53,629 nt of DNA, taken from contig JAUILQ010000039.1 in the NCBI GenBank assembly GCA_030433005.1, positions 1 to 53,629 on the forward strand. The letters run 5' to 3'. Shown one piece after another: positions 7,789 to 16,241 of this stretch. Numbering within the stretch: the stretch's first letter is position 1; every line of letters begins with the position of its first letter. The DNA comes from Alphaproteobacteria bacterium (lineage in GTDB: Bacteria; Pseudomonadota; Alphaproteobacteria; Kiloniellales; DSM-21159). A program made the position numbers and the translations under genes. The notes under the pieces are model-generated. The model made no database searches, was not told the origin of the DNA, and worked only from the letters and a program-made list of their open reading frames with translations.

Positions 7789-9909
7789 CTACCGGCCCTC
7801 GCGGCGCCAGGCGACCAGCAGCGCGCCGAGCGCGAGCGCCAGGCCGAGCAGCGCCGGCAGCAGCGGCGCCCGTTCGACGCCGGTCACCAGGTAGGCGCCG
7901 TGTTCCAGCACGCCGAGCCAGTCGCGCCCGGTGCGGTCGCGGCCCGGCGCCACCTTGCGCAGGTCGACTTCGGGGCTCTCGGCGAGGCGGACCAGGCCGC
8001 CGCCGCTCTCGTCGCGCAGCGCCTCGGTCGGCTCGGCGCTGGCTCGCGGGTCCTCGTATTCGCGGGGATTGAGGGCGCCGGCCGCGGCGAGGGCGGTGCG
8101 CGTGCCGTCGGAGACGCGGTAGAGGCCGCCCTCGTCGATCGGCACCCGCGCCGTCGCGACGCCGGGCAGCGAGTCGTCGAGCTCGACCGTGCGGGTGGTG
8201 CCGTCGGGCGCGGTCACGGTGACCGGCGGCGGCGGCTCGGCGCTCAGGCTCTGCCGGCGGATGGTCAGCTGGCCGCCGTCGGCGCGCGCGCGCAGGTCCT
8301 CCTCCTCGAGGTCCGGCTCCTTCATCAGCCAGTGCGCGATGCGGCGCACCAGCTCGGCCTGCGGGCCGCCGCCGTCGTAGCCGCGCGACCACAGCCAGAG
8401 ATGGTCGCTGGCGAGCTCGGCGACGCGGCCCTCGCCGACCCGGTCGAGCACCAGCAGCGGCCGCTCGCCGGCCCCGGTCATCAGCGTCTGGGCGTCGGGC
8501 GTCTCGACGTCGACGTCGAGCTGGCGGAACCAGCGGCCCCAGCTGGCGCCGCGCTCGCCGCCGGGGATGCCGGCGCCCTCCAGCGCCGCCGTGACCGGGT
8601 GGCGGTGGCCGAGCTCGGTGACCTCGGGGCGGAAGGCGCCCTCCAGGATCTGGCCGGTCGGTGCCGCCGGCAGCACCCGGCCGAGCGGCGTGCGTGCCAG
8701 CGACAGCGGCGAGGCGAAGCTCGGGCCGCTGGCCTCGAGCAGCGCGCCGCCGGCCTCGACGTAGGCCGCGACGTTCTCCAGGTAGAGCGTCGGCAGCACG
8801 CCGCGCCGCCGGTAGCGGTCGAAGATCACCAGGTCGAACTCGTCGAGCTTCAGCTCGAACAGCTCGCGGGTCGGGAAGGCGATCAGCGACAGCTCGTTGA
8901 TCGGCGTGCCGTCCTGCTTCTCCGGGGGCCGGAGGATGGTGAAGTGCACCAGGTCGACCGAGGGATCGGACTTCAGGATGTTGCGCCAGGCGCGCTCGCC
9001 CGGATGCGGCTCGCCGGAGACCAGCAGCACGCGCAGGCGGTCGCGCACGCCGTTGACGACGACCGCGGCGCGGTTGTTGACCGTGGTCAGCTCGCCCTCG
9101 AGCGGATCGACCTGCAGCTCCAGCACCGTCGGGCCGCGGCGGTCGAGCTCGAAGTCGACCGTCGCCGGCCGGCCGACCGGCACCTGGACCTGGCGCGCCG
9201 GCTCGCCGTTGCGGCTGATCCCTACGGTCGCCGTGCGCGCGCCTGCCCCGGCCTCGGCGCCGGGCCGGTCGGCGATCGAGAGCGTCAGGCTCTGCGGCTT
9301 GCCGACGATGCCGAAGCTCGGCACCTGGTCGAGCACCAGCCGGCGGTCGCGCTCCTCGGCACCGCCGGTCAGCAGCAGGTGGACCGGCGCGTCGATGGCC
9401 AGCTCCTCGAGCGTCGCCGGGACGTCGTGGATCTGGCCGTCGCTGACCAGGAAGACGGCGGCCACGCGCTCCCGCTCGATCTCCGCCAGGGCCTTGCGCA
9501 GTGGCCCGAACAGCCGCGTGCCGGGATCGCCCTGGCCGGCCTGGTCGGCGGCCAGGGCCTGCTCGCCGGCCTCGATGATCCGGACCTCGGTGTCGGGCAG
9601 CGCGCCGAGCGCGCGGTTGAGCATCAGGAAGGCGGCGCTGCGCTGCTCCGGGCGCGGCGCGATGCGCTGGCTGGCGCTCTGGTCCATGACCACCAGGGCA
9701 ACGTCGGGCAGCGGATCGCGCTTTTCGACGACCGCCGCCGGATTGGCCAGGGCGAGCAGCAGCACCGCGGCGAAGAGGCCGCGCAGCAGCGCGCCGCGGG
9801 CGCCGCGGAACAGCGCGTAGGCGACCGGCAGCAGCACGACGGCGGCGAGCAGGCCGAGCGCCCACCACGGCAGGAAGGGGCTCCAGGCGATCGAGAGGTT
9901 GCCGCTCAT
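7789..9909 (-). CDS. Membrane-anchored VWA/amidotransferase-like protein of the moxR operon
   Basis: This is a 706-residue protein. Two N-terminal helices (WWALGLLAAVVLLPVAYALF and a second near residues 40-58) precede a VWA-like segment, DVALVVMDQSASQRI, with the D-x-S-x-S start of a MIDAS motif. A middle region, VRDRLRVLLVSGEPHPGERAW to about residue 520, resembles class I glutamine amidotransferase-like folds found in BatA/DUF4159 operons. A C-terminal helix, LPALLGLALALGALLVAW, ends before a short basic tail, so the bulk should be periplasmic. It starts about 10 nt after the DUF4159 gene. Such proteins probably work with the MoxR ATPase in envelope protein assembly or stress resistance, but no reaction is known. 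Confidence 0.75.
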   Translation of the reverse strand: MSGNLSIAWSPFLPWWALGLLAAVVLLPVAYALFRGARGALLRGLFAAVLLLALANPAAVVEKRDPLPDVALVVMDQSASQRIAPRPEQRSAAFLMLNRALGALPDTEVRIIEAGEQALAADQAGQGDPGTRLFGPLRKALAEIERERVAAVFLVSDGQIHDVPATLEELAIDAPVHLLLTGGAEERDRRLVLDQVPSFGIVGKPQSLTLSIADRPGAEAGAGARTATVGISRNGEPARQVQVPVGRPATVDFELDRRGPTVLELQVDPLEGELTTVNNRAAVVVNGVRDRLRVLLVSGEPHPGERAWRNILKSDPSVDLVHFTILRPPEKQDGTPINELSLIAFPTRELFELKLDEFDLVIFDRYRRRGVLPTLYLENVAAYVEAGGALLEASGPSFASPLSLARTPLGRVLPAAPTGQILEGAFRPEVTELGHRHPVTAALEGAGIPGGERGASWGRWFRQLDVDVETPDAQTLMTGAGERPLLVLDRVGEGRVAELASDHLWLWSRGYDGGGPQAELVRRIAHWLMKEPDLEEEDLRARADGGQLTIRRQSLSAEPPPPVTVTAPDGTTRTVELDDSLPGVATARVPIDEGGLYRVSDGTRTALAAAGALNPREYEDPRASAEPTEALRDESGGGLVRLAESPEVDLRKVAPGRDRTGRDWLGVLEHGAYLVTGVERAPLLPALLGLALALGALLVAWRREGR

Positions 9910-9919
9910 GCCGGGCCCC

Positions 9920-12712
9920 TCATTGCCCGAGCCGCTCCAGGATGAAGGGCACGTGCACCTGGTCGGCCTTGTAGTTGCCGGTCAGGGCGTACATCACGAG
10001 GTTGATGCCGAAGCGGAAGGCCATCTCGCGCTGGCGCTCGCCGCCCGGCACCACGGCGTGCAGCGGCCGTCCGCTCGGGCCGATCGCCCAGGCCGAGGCC
10101 CAGTCGTTGCTGCCGACGATCAGCGAGGCGACGCCGTCCTTGTCGGTCTCGTCGGTCTGCTCGACCCACAGCGCGCCGCCGGCGTAGCGGCCGGGGAAGT
10201 CCTGCATCAGATAGAAGGCCTTGGTCAGCACGTGCTCGGGCGGTACCGGCGCCAGCGGCGGGATCTCGATGCCGCTCATCAGCCGGCGCATGGTCTGCGC
10301 CTGGGCGCTGCCCTGGCCGAACAGGCCGCTCGCCCCGCCGGGATCGCGCAGGTCGACCAGCAGCGTGCCGCCGTTGGCCATGAAGTCGGCCAGCTCGCGC
10401 CGCCCGACGCTGTCGAGCGCACGCTGGTCGGGCGTGATCGGCCAGTAGATCAGGGGATAGAAGGCCAGCTCGTCGCGGCCCAGCTCGACCCCGACCGGCT
10501 CGGCCGGCTCGACCGAGGTGCGCCGCGCCAGCATCGTCGACAGCCCCTCCAGGCCGGCCCGGCTGGTCTCGTCGATCGAAGGCACGCCGGTGACCACGTA
10601 GGCGAGGCGCATCTCCAGCGTCGCGGCCAGCGCCGCCGCCTCGTCGGCCTGGGCGCGCGCGCTGGCCGGCGAGAGCGCCAGGGCGCCGCCGAGCAGCAGC
10701 GCCGCGAGTCCGGCGGTGCCGCCGGCCTTCCCGGCCCCGCTTGTTCCTCCGGCCGGGCCGCCGCCGAAGCGGGAGCCGAGCAGACCGCGCAGGCCGAGAC
10801 CGATCAGCAGGTCCGCGAGGCCGAGCAGCAGGGCGGCGACCAGCAGCCAGGGCAGCAGGTCGGTCTCCTCGCTGCCGGCGTAGCCGCGCTCGGCGACCGA
10901 CAGCGGCAGGTCGGCGAGCGGCGCCGGCAGCGTCACGCCGGCCGAGAGGTTGAGCGCGCTGCGGCTTTCTTCGGTGCCGTAGTAGCCCGGCGGGCTCAGC
11001 GGCCCGACTCGGTTCTGCGACAGCGTCTCCTCGTCGGCCGCCAGGACCTCGGCCGGCGGCGCACCGAGGCGGCCGAAGCCGTCGAGCGTGGCCAGCGGCG
11101 GCTGCGGCTCGCCGACGCCCTGGCCGACCTCGACGCCGGCGCTGATCGCCACGATGCGGCGCAGGACGTTCACGAAGAGGCCCGATATCGAGAGGTTCGA
11201 CCACTCGGCGTTGGCGGTCGTATGGACCAGCACCAGCCAGCCGTCGCCGCGCTCGACGCCGGTGATCAGCGGCGTGCCGTCGGCGAGCCGCGCCCAGGTC
11301 CGCCCGGCGAGGTCGAGCGAGGGCTCGGCCAGCACCTGGCGGTCGACCGAGACGTCGTCGGGCACCTCCAGGCCGGCCAGCGGTCCCTCGGCCGGGAAGG
11401 GTGCCAGCGTCGCCGGCGTGTCCCAGGTCAGGGCGCCGCCCAGGGTGCGGTCGCCCTGGCGCAGCGCCACCGGCAGCAGGCTGTCGTCGGTCTCGGCGAG
11501 GCGCGGCCCGGCGAAGCGCAGCAGGGTCCCGCCGGCCTCGACCCAGTCCTCCAGCTCGGCGACCTCGGCGTCGCCGAGGCGGCCGAGGTCGGCCAGCACC
11601 AGGATCGCCAGGTCCTGCTCCAGCAGCTCCTGCAGGCTGCCCCGGCGGATCTCGGTGAAGGGCTGCAGCGCGCGCTCCAGGTAGTAGAGCTCGGAGAGCA
11701 GCGGCTGCGCGCTCTCCTGGGCGGCCGAGACGACCAGGCCGACCGGGCGGCGGCGCCAGCGCTCGTCGAGCAGCACCCGGGTGCCGGCGCTGGCCTCGCG
11801 GTCGACGCTCAGCGAGGCGACGCGGTTGCGCAGCTCGACCGGCAGCTCCAGGGCGGCGGCCGCCTCGCTGTCCTCGGCGGCGAAGTCGAGGCTGGCGCGG
11901 CCGACCAGGCGCCCTTCGTCGTCGAGCGCGGTGACCGTCAGGCTCTCCTCGAAGCCGGCGGCCGGACGCTCGGCGCTCAGGCCCAGCGACAGGCCGTCGT
12001 TGTCCGGCGGGCGCAGCAGGTGCGGCAGCGCCTCCGGCGGGTCGCGCAGCACGGTGACCGGGCCGAGGCGGCGCAGGCGCTCGGCGACGGCCAGGCCGTC
12101 GGGCTGGTCGCCGGCGCCGGTCTCGGCCTCGAGGCCGTCGGACAGCCAGTAGACCGGGGCCGCCTCGTCGAACTCCAGGGCCTCGACGCGCTCCAGCAGG
12201 CGCGCGCGGTCGATCGGCCAGGGTTTCGGCTCCAGCGCCTCGATGCGGCCGAGCGCGGCGGCCGGGTCCAGGGCCTCGTCGTCGGCGGCGGCGCCGGCGC
12301 GCGGCGCGCTGGTCAGCAGCACGATCGGCCGGCCGGCGCGCTCGGCCTGGCCGACGAGGTTGCGCAGCGCGTCGCGCCGGGCCTCCCAGTTGCGCGCCGC
12401 GGTCCAGCCGTCGTCGACGACCAGCACGACCGGCCCGTCGCCGGCCTCGAGGGCGGCCGGGTTGAGCAGCGGCCGGGCCAGCGCCAGGATCACCAGGGCG
12501 GCCAGCAGCAGCCGCAGGGCGACCAGCCACAGCGGCGTGCGCGCCGGCGTCTCCTCGGGCGGGCGCAGGCCGAGCAGCAGCCGGATCGCCGGGAAGCTCT
12601 GGCGCTTCGGCGCCGGCGGCGTGACCCGCAGCAGCCACCAGATCGCCGGCAGGCCGATCAGCGCGGCCAGCAGCCAGGGGTTGGCGAAGGCGAGGGAGCC
12701 GAGCGACAGCAT
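9920..12712 (-). CDS. BatA-like / DUF4159 domain membrane protein
   Basis: This is a 930-residue protein. Residues 1-80 match the BatA aerotolerance N-terminus: a helix, FANPWLLAALIGLPAIWWLL, then RRVTPP-like loop and a second helix, LRLLLAALVILALARPLL. A degenerate VWA-like stretch follows (GPVVLVVDDGWTAARNWEAR). Two more helices lie near 625-690 (LLPWLLVAALLLGLADLLIG), then the DUF4159 domain from about 700 to the end (RLAYVVTGVPSIDE, FYPLIYWPIT, FMANGGTLLVDLRDPGG, NLVMYALTGNYKADQVHVPF). It lies 4 nt after the DUF58 gene. The very long plus-strand open frame over this gene is a composition artefact. Confidence 0.85.
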   Translation of the reverse strand: MLSLGSLAFANPWLLAALIGLPAIWWLLRVTPPAPKRQSFPAIRLLLGLRPPEETPARTPLWLVALRLLLAALVILALARPLLNPAALEAGDGPVVLVVDDGWTAARNWEARRDALRNLVGQAERAGRPIVLLTSAPRAGAAADDEALDPAAALGRIEALEPKPWPIDRARLLERVEALEFDEAAPVYWLSDGLEAETGAGDQPDGLAVAERLRRLGPVTVLRDPPEALPHLLRPPDNDGLSLGLSAERPAAGFEESLTVTALDDEGRLVGRASLDFAAEDSEAAAALELPVELRNRVASLSVDREASAGTRVLLDERWRRRPVGLVVSAAQESAQPLLSELYYLERALQPFTEIRRGSLQELLEQDLAILVLADLGRLGDAEVAELEDWVEAGGTLLRFAGPRLAETDDSLLPVALRQGDRTLGGALTWDTPATLAPFPAEGPLAGLEVPDDVSVDRQVLAEPSLDLAGRTWARLADGTPLITGVERGDGWLVLVHTTANAEWSNLSISGLFVNVLRRIVAISAGVEVGQGVGEPQPPLATLDGFGRLGAPPAEVLAADEETLSQNRVGPLSPPGYYGTEESRSALNLSAGVTLPAPLADLPLSVAERGYAGSEETDLLPWLLVAALLLGLADLLIGLGLRGLLGSRFGGGPAGGTSGAGKAGGTAGLAALLLGGALALSPASARAQADEAAALAATLEMRLAYVVTGVPSIDETSRAGLEGLSTMLARRTSVEPAEPVGVELGRDELAFYPLIYWPITPDQRALDSVGRRELADFMANGGTLLVDLRDPGGASGLFGQGSAQAQTMRRLMSGIEIPPLAPVPPEHVLTKAFYLMQDFPGRYAGGALWVEQTDETDKDGVASLIVGSNDWASAWAIGPSGRPLHAVVPGGERQREMAFRFGINLVMYALTGNYKADQVHVPFILERLGQ

Positions 12713-12716
12713 CGTG

Positions 12717-13649
12717 TCAGAGCCCCACGCGCTGCGACAGGGCGGCGTAGAGCGACAGCAGCGCCGCCTGGCTGGAGGCGTCGGTGCGATGCTGACCGGC
12801 GGTCCAGCCGATGCGCCGGCAGATGTCGATCAGCCCCTGGGTCTGCAGGCTGAGCCGACGCTGGTAGGCCTCGCGCACCGTCTCGGTGCGGCCGAGCAGC
12901 CAGGGCTCCTCGCCCTCCAGGCCCTCGAAGCGCACGCGGCCCTTGTAGGGCAGGTCGGCCTCGGCCGGGTCGAGCACCTGCAGGACGTGGCCCTTCAGCC
13001 CGCGCTCGGCGCAGCGCCTGAGATCGGCCTCGATCTCCTCGAGCGGCGACAGGAAGTCGCCGATCAGCACGACCTGGGCGTAGCGCGGCAGCGCCTCGAC
13101 GCCGGGCAGGCGGCCCGCCTCGGCCGGCGCCTCGTGGCCTCCGGCGCGCGCGCCGGCCTGCTCGGCGCGCTCCAGGCTCAGCGCCATGCGGATCAGCGCG
13201 CTGCGGCTGCTCGACGGCAGGTTGGCCTCGCCGAGCAGCGCGACCCGCTCGCCGGCGCGCAGCAGCAGCACGATCAGGGCGAGCAGCAGCAGGTCGGCGC
13301 GCTCGCGCTTGCTCGGCAGCGACTTCGCCGAGCGCCAGTCCATCGAGGCCGAGCCGTCGCGCCACAGCCAGACCGACTGCGCAGCCTCCCATTCCATCTG
13401 CCGCACGAAGACGCGGTCGCTCTTGCCGGTCTGGCGCCAGTCGATCGACTGCGGCGAGTCGCCGATCTCGTACTGGCGGAACTGCCAGAAGGTCTCGCCC
13501 TGGCCGATCCGGCGCCGGCCGTGCACGCCCTGGGCGACGGTCGAGGCGACGCGCTCGGCGGCGACCAGCAGCGCCGGCAGTCCGGCGGCCAGGCTCTCGC
13601 CGCGCTGCTGCAGGGCTCCGGGCGGGTGCCTGCGCTCGGTCTCGGCCAC
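12717..13649 (-). CDS. DUF58 domain-containing protein
   Basis: This is a cytosolic protein of about 310 residues with the DUF58 core GETFWQFRQYEIGDSPQSID followed by W-R, and a VWA-like fold (SVWLWRDGSASMDW, then VVLIGDFLSPLEEIE). Such proteins are encoded next to MoxR ATPases and are thought to be their partners or substrates. GTG 13649 is chosen because it follows the moxR stop by 14 nt and the stop region supplies GAGG; the frame stays open much further upstream, but that part lies over moxR. The order moxR - DUF58 - DUF4159 - membrane protein is well known in alphaproteobacteria. Confidence 0.85.
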   Translation of the reverse strand: MAETERRHPPGALQQRGESLAAGLPALLVAAERVASTVAQGVHGRRRIGQGETFWQFRQYEIGDSPQSIDWRQTGKSDRVFVRQMEWEAAQSVWLWRDGSASMDWRSAKSLPSKRERADLLLLALIVLLLRAGERVALLGEANLPSSSRSALIRMALSLERAEQAGARAGGHEAPAEAGRLPGVEALPRYAQVVLIGDFLSPLEEIEADLRRCAERGLKGHVLQVLDPAEADLPYKGRVRFEGLEGEEPWLLGRTETVREAYQRRLSLQTQGLIDICRRIGWTAGQHRTDASSQAALLSLYAALSQRVGL

Positions 13650-13663
13650 GGGTGGCGCCGGCC

Positions 13664-14674
13664 TCAGGCGTGCGGCGCGCAGAGGCGCTGGATGATGTCG
13701 TCGACCGTCACGCCGTCGGCGCGCGCCGCGAAGGACAGCGCCATGCGGTGGCGCAGCACCGGCGGCGCCATCGCCAGGACGTCGTCGATCGAGGGGCTGA
13801 AGCGGCCGTCGAGCACGGCGCGCGCGCGCACCGCGAGCGCCAGCGCCTGGCTGGCGCGCGGACCGGGCCCCCAGGCGACCTGGGCGCGCACCTCCTCGAG
13901 CTCGCTCTCGCCCGGCCGGCCCTGGCGGACGATGTCGAGGATCGCCTCGAAGACCGCCTCGCCGACCGGGATGCGGCGGACCAGCAGCTGGGCGGCCTGC
14001 AGCTCCTGCGGGGTCATCGCGGCCTCGGCCTCGACGTCCTCGACGCCGGTCGTCGCCAGCAGCATCTGCCGCTCGGCCTCGCGGTCCGGATAGCCGACGT
14101 CGATCTGCAGAAAGAAGCGGTCGAGCTGCGCCTCGGGCAGCGGGTAGGTGCCCTCCTGCTCCAGCGGGTTCTGGGTCGCCAGCACGTGGAAGGGCTCGGG
14201 CAGGGCGCGCGGCTTGCCGGCCACCGTGACCTTGTGCTCCTGCATCGCCTGCAGCAGCGCCGACTGGGTGCGCGGGCTGGCGCGGTTGATCTCGTCGGCC
14301 ATCAGCAGCTGGGCGAAGACGGGCCCCGGGATGAAGCGGAAGGCCCGGCCGCCGCCCTCCTGCTCCTCCAGCACCTCGGAGCCGAGGATGTCGGCCGGCA
14401 TCAGGTCCGGCGTGCACTGCACGCGCCGGTCCTCAAGGCCGAAGATGGTGCCCAGCGTCTCGACCAGCCGGGTCTTGGCGAGGCCCGGCACGCCGATCAG
14501 CAGGGCGTGGCCGCCGCCGATCAGCGTGATCAGCGTCTGGTCGACGACCGCCTGCTGTCCGAAGATGACCCGGCCGATGCTGGAACGTACGGCCATCAGG
14601 CGCTTGCCCAGGGTCTCGATCTCCCGGGCCAGCGTCTCCGGATCGGCGTGTTTTGCGGATTCGAGAGTCGTCAC
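13664..14674 (-). CDS. MoxR family AAA+ ATPase
   Basis: This is a protein of about 336 residues. Walker A is GVPGLAKTRLVE (G-x4-GKT variant with A before K, usual in MoxR), Walker B is LLMADEINRASPRTQSALLQ, and sensor 1 is HVLATQNPLEQEGTYPLPEA. QLDRFFLQIDVGYPD and the C-terminal lid are present. MoxR proteins act as chaperones that mature metalloenzymes or envelope complexes with VWA partners, here presumably the three genes downstream. GTG 14674 has AGGGA 7 nt upstream; another GTG at 14698 adds eight codons. It is divergent from the DUF1285 gene with about 50 nt between starts, so their promoters must overlap. Confidence 0.9.
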   Translation of the reverse strand: MTTLESAKHADPETLAREIETLGKRLMAVRSSIGRVIFGQQAVVDQTLITLIGGGHALLIGVPGLAKTRLVETLGTIFGLEDRRVQCTPDLMPADILGSEVLEEQEGGGRAFRFIPGPVFAQLLMADEINRASPRTQSALLQAMQEHKVTVAGKPRALPEPFHVLATQNPLEQEGTYPLPEAQLDRFFLQIDVGYPDREAERQMLLATTGVEDVEAEAAMTPQELQAAQLLVRRIPVGEAVFEAILDIVRQGRPGESELEEVRAQVAWGPGPRASQALALAVRARAVLDGRFSPSIDDVLAMAPPVLRHRMALSFAARADGVTVDDIIQRLCAPHA

Positions 14675-14722
14675 CAGATTGTCCCTATGCAGGTTCACGG
14701 TGCGCAGAGCGAGGGTCGAGCC

Positions 14723-15295
14723 ATGGTCGACGAACCCGGGGAAAGCTCAACCTCCCCCCAAATGATAGGAGACGAGGGGGACGCTGACGAGGGGGCTGGC
14801 GTCGACTCGCTGCCGCCGTGCGGCGATTTCGAGATGCGAATTGCCGCAGACGGTACCTGGTTCTACCGGGGCTCGCCGATCGAGCGGCAGCGGCTGGTCC
14901 GGCTGTTCTCGACGGTGCTGCGCCGCGAGGACGACGGCCAGTACTGGCTGGTCACGCCGGTCGAGCGAGGCCGCATCGAGGTCGAAGACGCTCCTTTCGT
15001 GGCGGTTGAACTTTCCGTGAAGGGCGACGGGCCGGAGCGGGTGCTGGCCTTCCGAACCAACCTGGACGACTGGGTCGAGGCCGGCCCCGAGGCGCCGCTG
15101 CGCTTCGAGCACGAGCCCGAGAGCGGCGAGCCGCGTCCCTACGTCCTGGTACGCGCGGGCCTGGAGGCGAGACTTCTGCGCAACGTCTACTATCATCTCG
15201 TCGAGCTCGCCGAGCCGCAGCAGATCGAGGGACGGGAACGCCTGGGCGTATGGAGCAAGGGCAGATTCTTTCCGATGGACAGCCCGGGGCGCTGA
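14723..15295 (+). CDS. DUF1285 domain-containing protein
   Basis: This is a 190-residue soluble protein. After an acidic leader come the DUF1285 hallmarks: FEMRIAADGTWFYRGSPIER, RLFSTVLRREDDGQYWLVTP, VEDAPFVAVEL and the C-terminal YHLVELAE with GVWSKGRFFPM. The biochemical role is unknown. It is the first gene of a conserved alphaproteobacterial operon with the CoA pyrophosphatase, DUF6111 and CCA-transferase genes. ATG 14723 has a GAGGG ribosome site. Its 3' end overlaps the next gene by 46 nt in another frame, suggesting coupled translation. Confidence 0.85.
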   Translation: MVDEPGESSTSPQMIGDEGDADEGAGVDSLPPCGDFEMRIAADGTWFYRGSPIERQRLVRLFSTVLRREDDGQYWLVTPVERGRIEVEDAPFVAVELSVKGDGPERVLAFRTNLDDWVEAGPEAPLRFEHEPESGEPRPYVLVRAGLEARLLRNVYYHLVELAEPQQIEGRERLGVWSKGRFFPMDSPGR

Positions 15296-15930
15296 GCGCC
15301 GAGGAGATCGCGCGCCGGCTGGCGGGCGCCGTGCCGGGACGCCGCGCCGCGCCGGGCCACGCGCTGCCGGCCGACGGCGCGCCGCCGCGCGGCGACCACG
15401 AGCTCAATCCCGAGCTCTACGAGCCGGGTCGCCGGCTGCGCCACGCCGCCGTGCTGGTGCCGCTGATCGAGCGGCCCGATTCGCTGAACGTCATCCTGAC
15501 CGTGCGCTCGCAGCATCTGCCCGACCACAAGGGCCAGATCGCCTTTCCCGGGGGGCGCATCGACCCCGGCGACGCCGGCCCCCGCGAAGCGGCGCTGCGC
15601 GAGGCCGAGGAGGAGATCGCGCTGGCGCGCGGCCAGGTCCGGGTGCTCGGCGAGCTCGACACCTACGTCACGCGCACCGGCTACCAGATCCACCCCTTCG
15701 TCGGGCTGGTCCGGCCGCCGGTCGCGCTGCGCCCCGAGCCGCTGGAGGTCGACGAGATCTTCGAGGTGCCGCTCGGCTTCATCCTGCAGGCCGGCAGCCG
15801 CCAGACCCACAGCCGCGTCTGGCAGGGCGCGACCCGCCACTTCTACGTCTACCCCTACGGCGACTACTACATCTGGGGCGCCACCGCCGGCATGCTCAAC
15901 AATCTCTCCGAGCTGCTGGCGGCCGGCTGA
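15250..15930 (+). CDS. CoA pyrophosphatase (NUDIX hydrolase)
   Basis: This is a 226-residue NUDIX hydrolase. The CoA-pyrophosphatase block LTVRSQHLPDHKGQIAFPGG precedes the NUDIX box G-R-I-D-P-G-D-A-G-P-REAALREAEEEI, which keeps R-E-x-x-E-E. These enzymes split CoA and its derivatives into 4'-phosphopantetheine and adenosine 3',5'-bisphosphate. It begins 46 nt inside the DUF1285 gene. Roughly 40 N-terminal residues precede the fold, somewhat long for the family, so a later start is possible but not obvious. The next gene starts 42 nt downstream. Confidence 0.9.
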   Translation: MEQGQILSDGQPGALSAEEIARRLAGAVPGRRAAPGHALPADGAPPRGDHELNPELYEPGRRLRHAAVLVPLIERPDSLNVILTVRSQHLPDHKGQIAFPGGRIDPGDAGPREAALREAEEEIALARGQVRVLGELDTYVTRTGYQIHPFVGLVRPPVALRPEPLEVDEIFEVPLGFILQAGSRQTHSRVWQGATRHFYVYPYGDYYIWGATAGMLNNLSELLAAG

Positions 15931-15972
15931 GCCGGCCGGGCCCCGGACCGTACCGACAAGGGAGCGAGCCGC

Positions 15973-16209
15973 TTGCTGAAAAAGCTGCTGACCGTCGTGC
16001 TGCCGATCGCGCTGCCGTTCATCGTCTGGGCGATCTACGTCTGGGCGGCGCGCTGGAAGGAGGCCAAGAGGGAGGCCGGCGAGGCGCTGCCGAGCTGGGC
16101 CAACGCGCCCTGGGGCTGGCTGATCCTGAGCGGCGTGCTGCTCACGGTGGTCACCCTGGTCGCCGCGCGCTTCCTCGCCGACGGCGACATCCTGGTGCCG
16201 TCGGGCTGA
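15973..16209 (+). CDS. DUF6111 family small membrane protein
   Basis: This is a 78-residue protein with two membrane helices: LLTVVLPIALPFIVWAIYVW near the N-terminus and APWGWLILSGVLLTVVTLVA, separated by a charged WKEAKREAGE loop. Its size, topology and place between CoA pyrophosphatase and CCA transferase match the alphaproteobacterial DUF6111 family of unknown function. The start appears to be TTG 15973 with GGGAG upstream. The C-terminus (DGDILVPSG) is probably outside the membrane. Confidence 0.8.
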   Translation: MLKKLLTVVLPIALPFIVWAIYVWAARWKEAKREAGEALPSWANAPWGWLILSGVLLTVVTLVAARFLADGDILVPSG

Positions 16210-16241
16210 GCCGCCCGTTTCGGACGGCTCTGCCGGGCTCT

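Noticed and set aside
7900..9945. Plus-strand open frame of 681 codons
   Set aside because: Antisense shadow of the moxR-operon membrane protein, with the same skewed composition.
9899..12853. Plus-strand open frame of 984 codons over the DUF4159 gene
   Set aside because: Antisense to a well-supported gene. The translation is a low-complexity Q/R/A/G/D mix with no domain, as expected opposite high-GC coding DNA.
12717..14417. A 566-codon version of the DUF58 gene
   Set aside because: The upstream part runs out of frame over moxR; the GTG just after the moxR stop gives the normal length.
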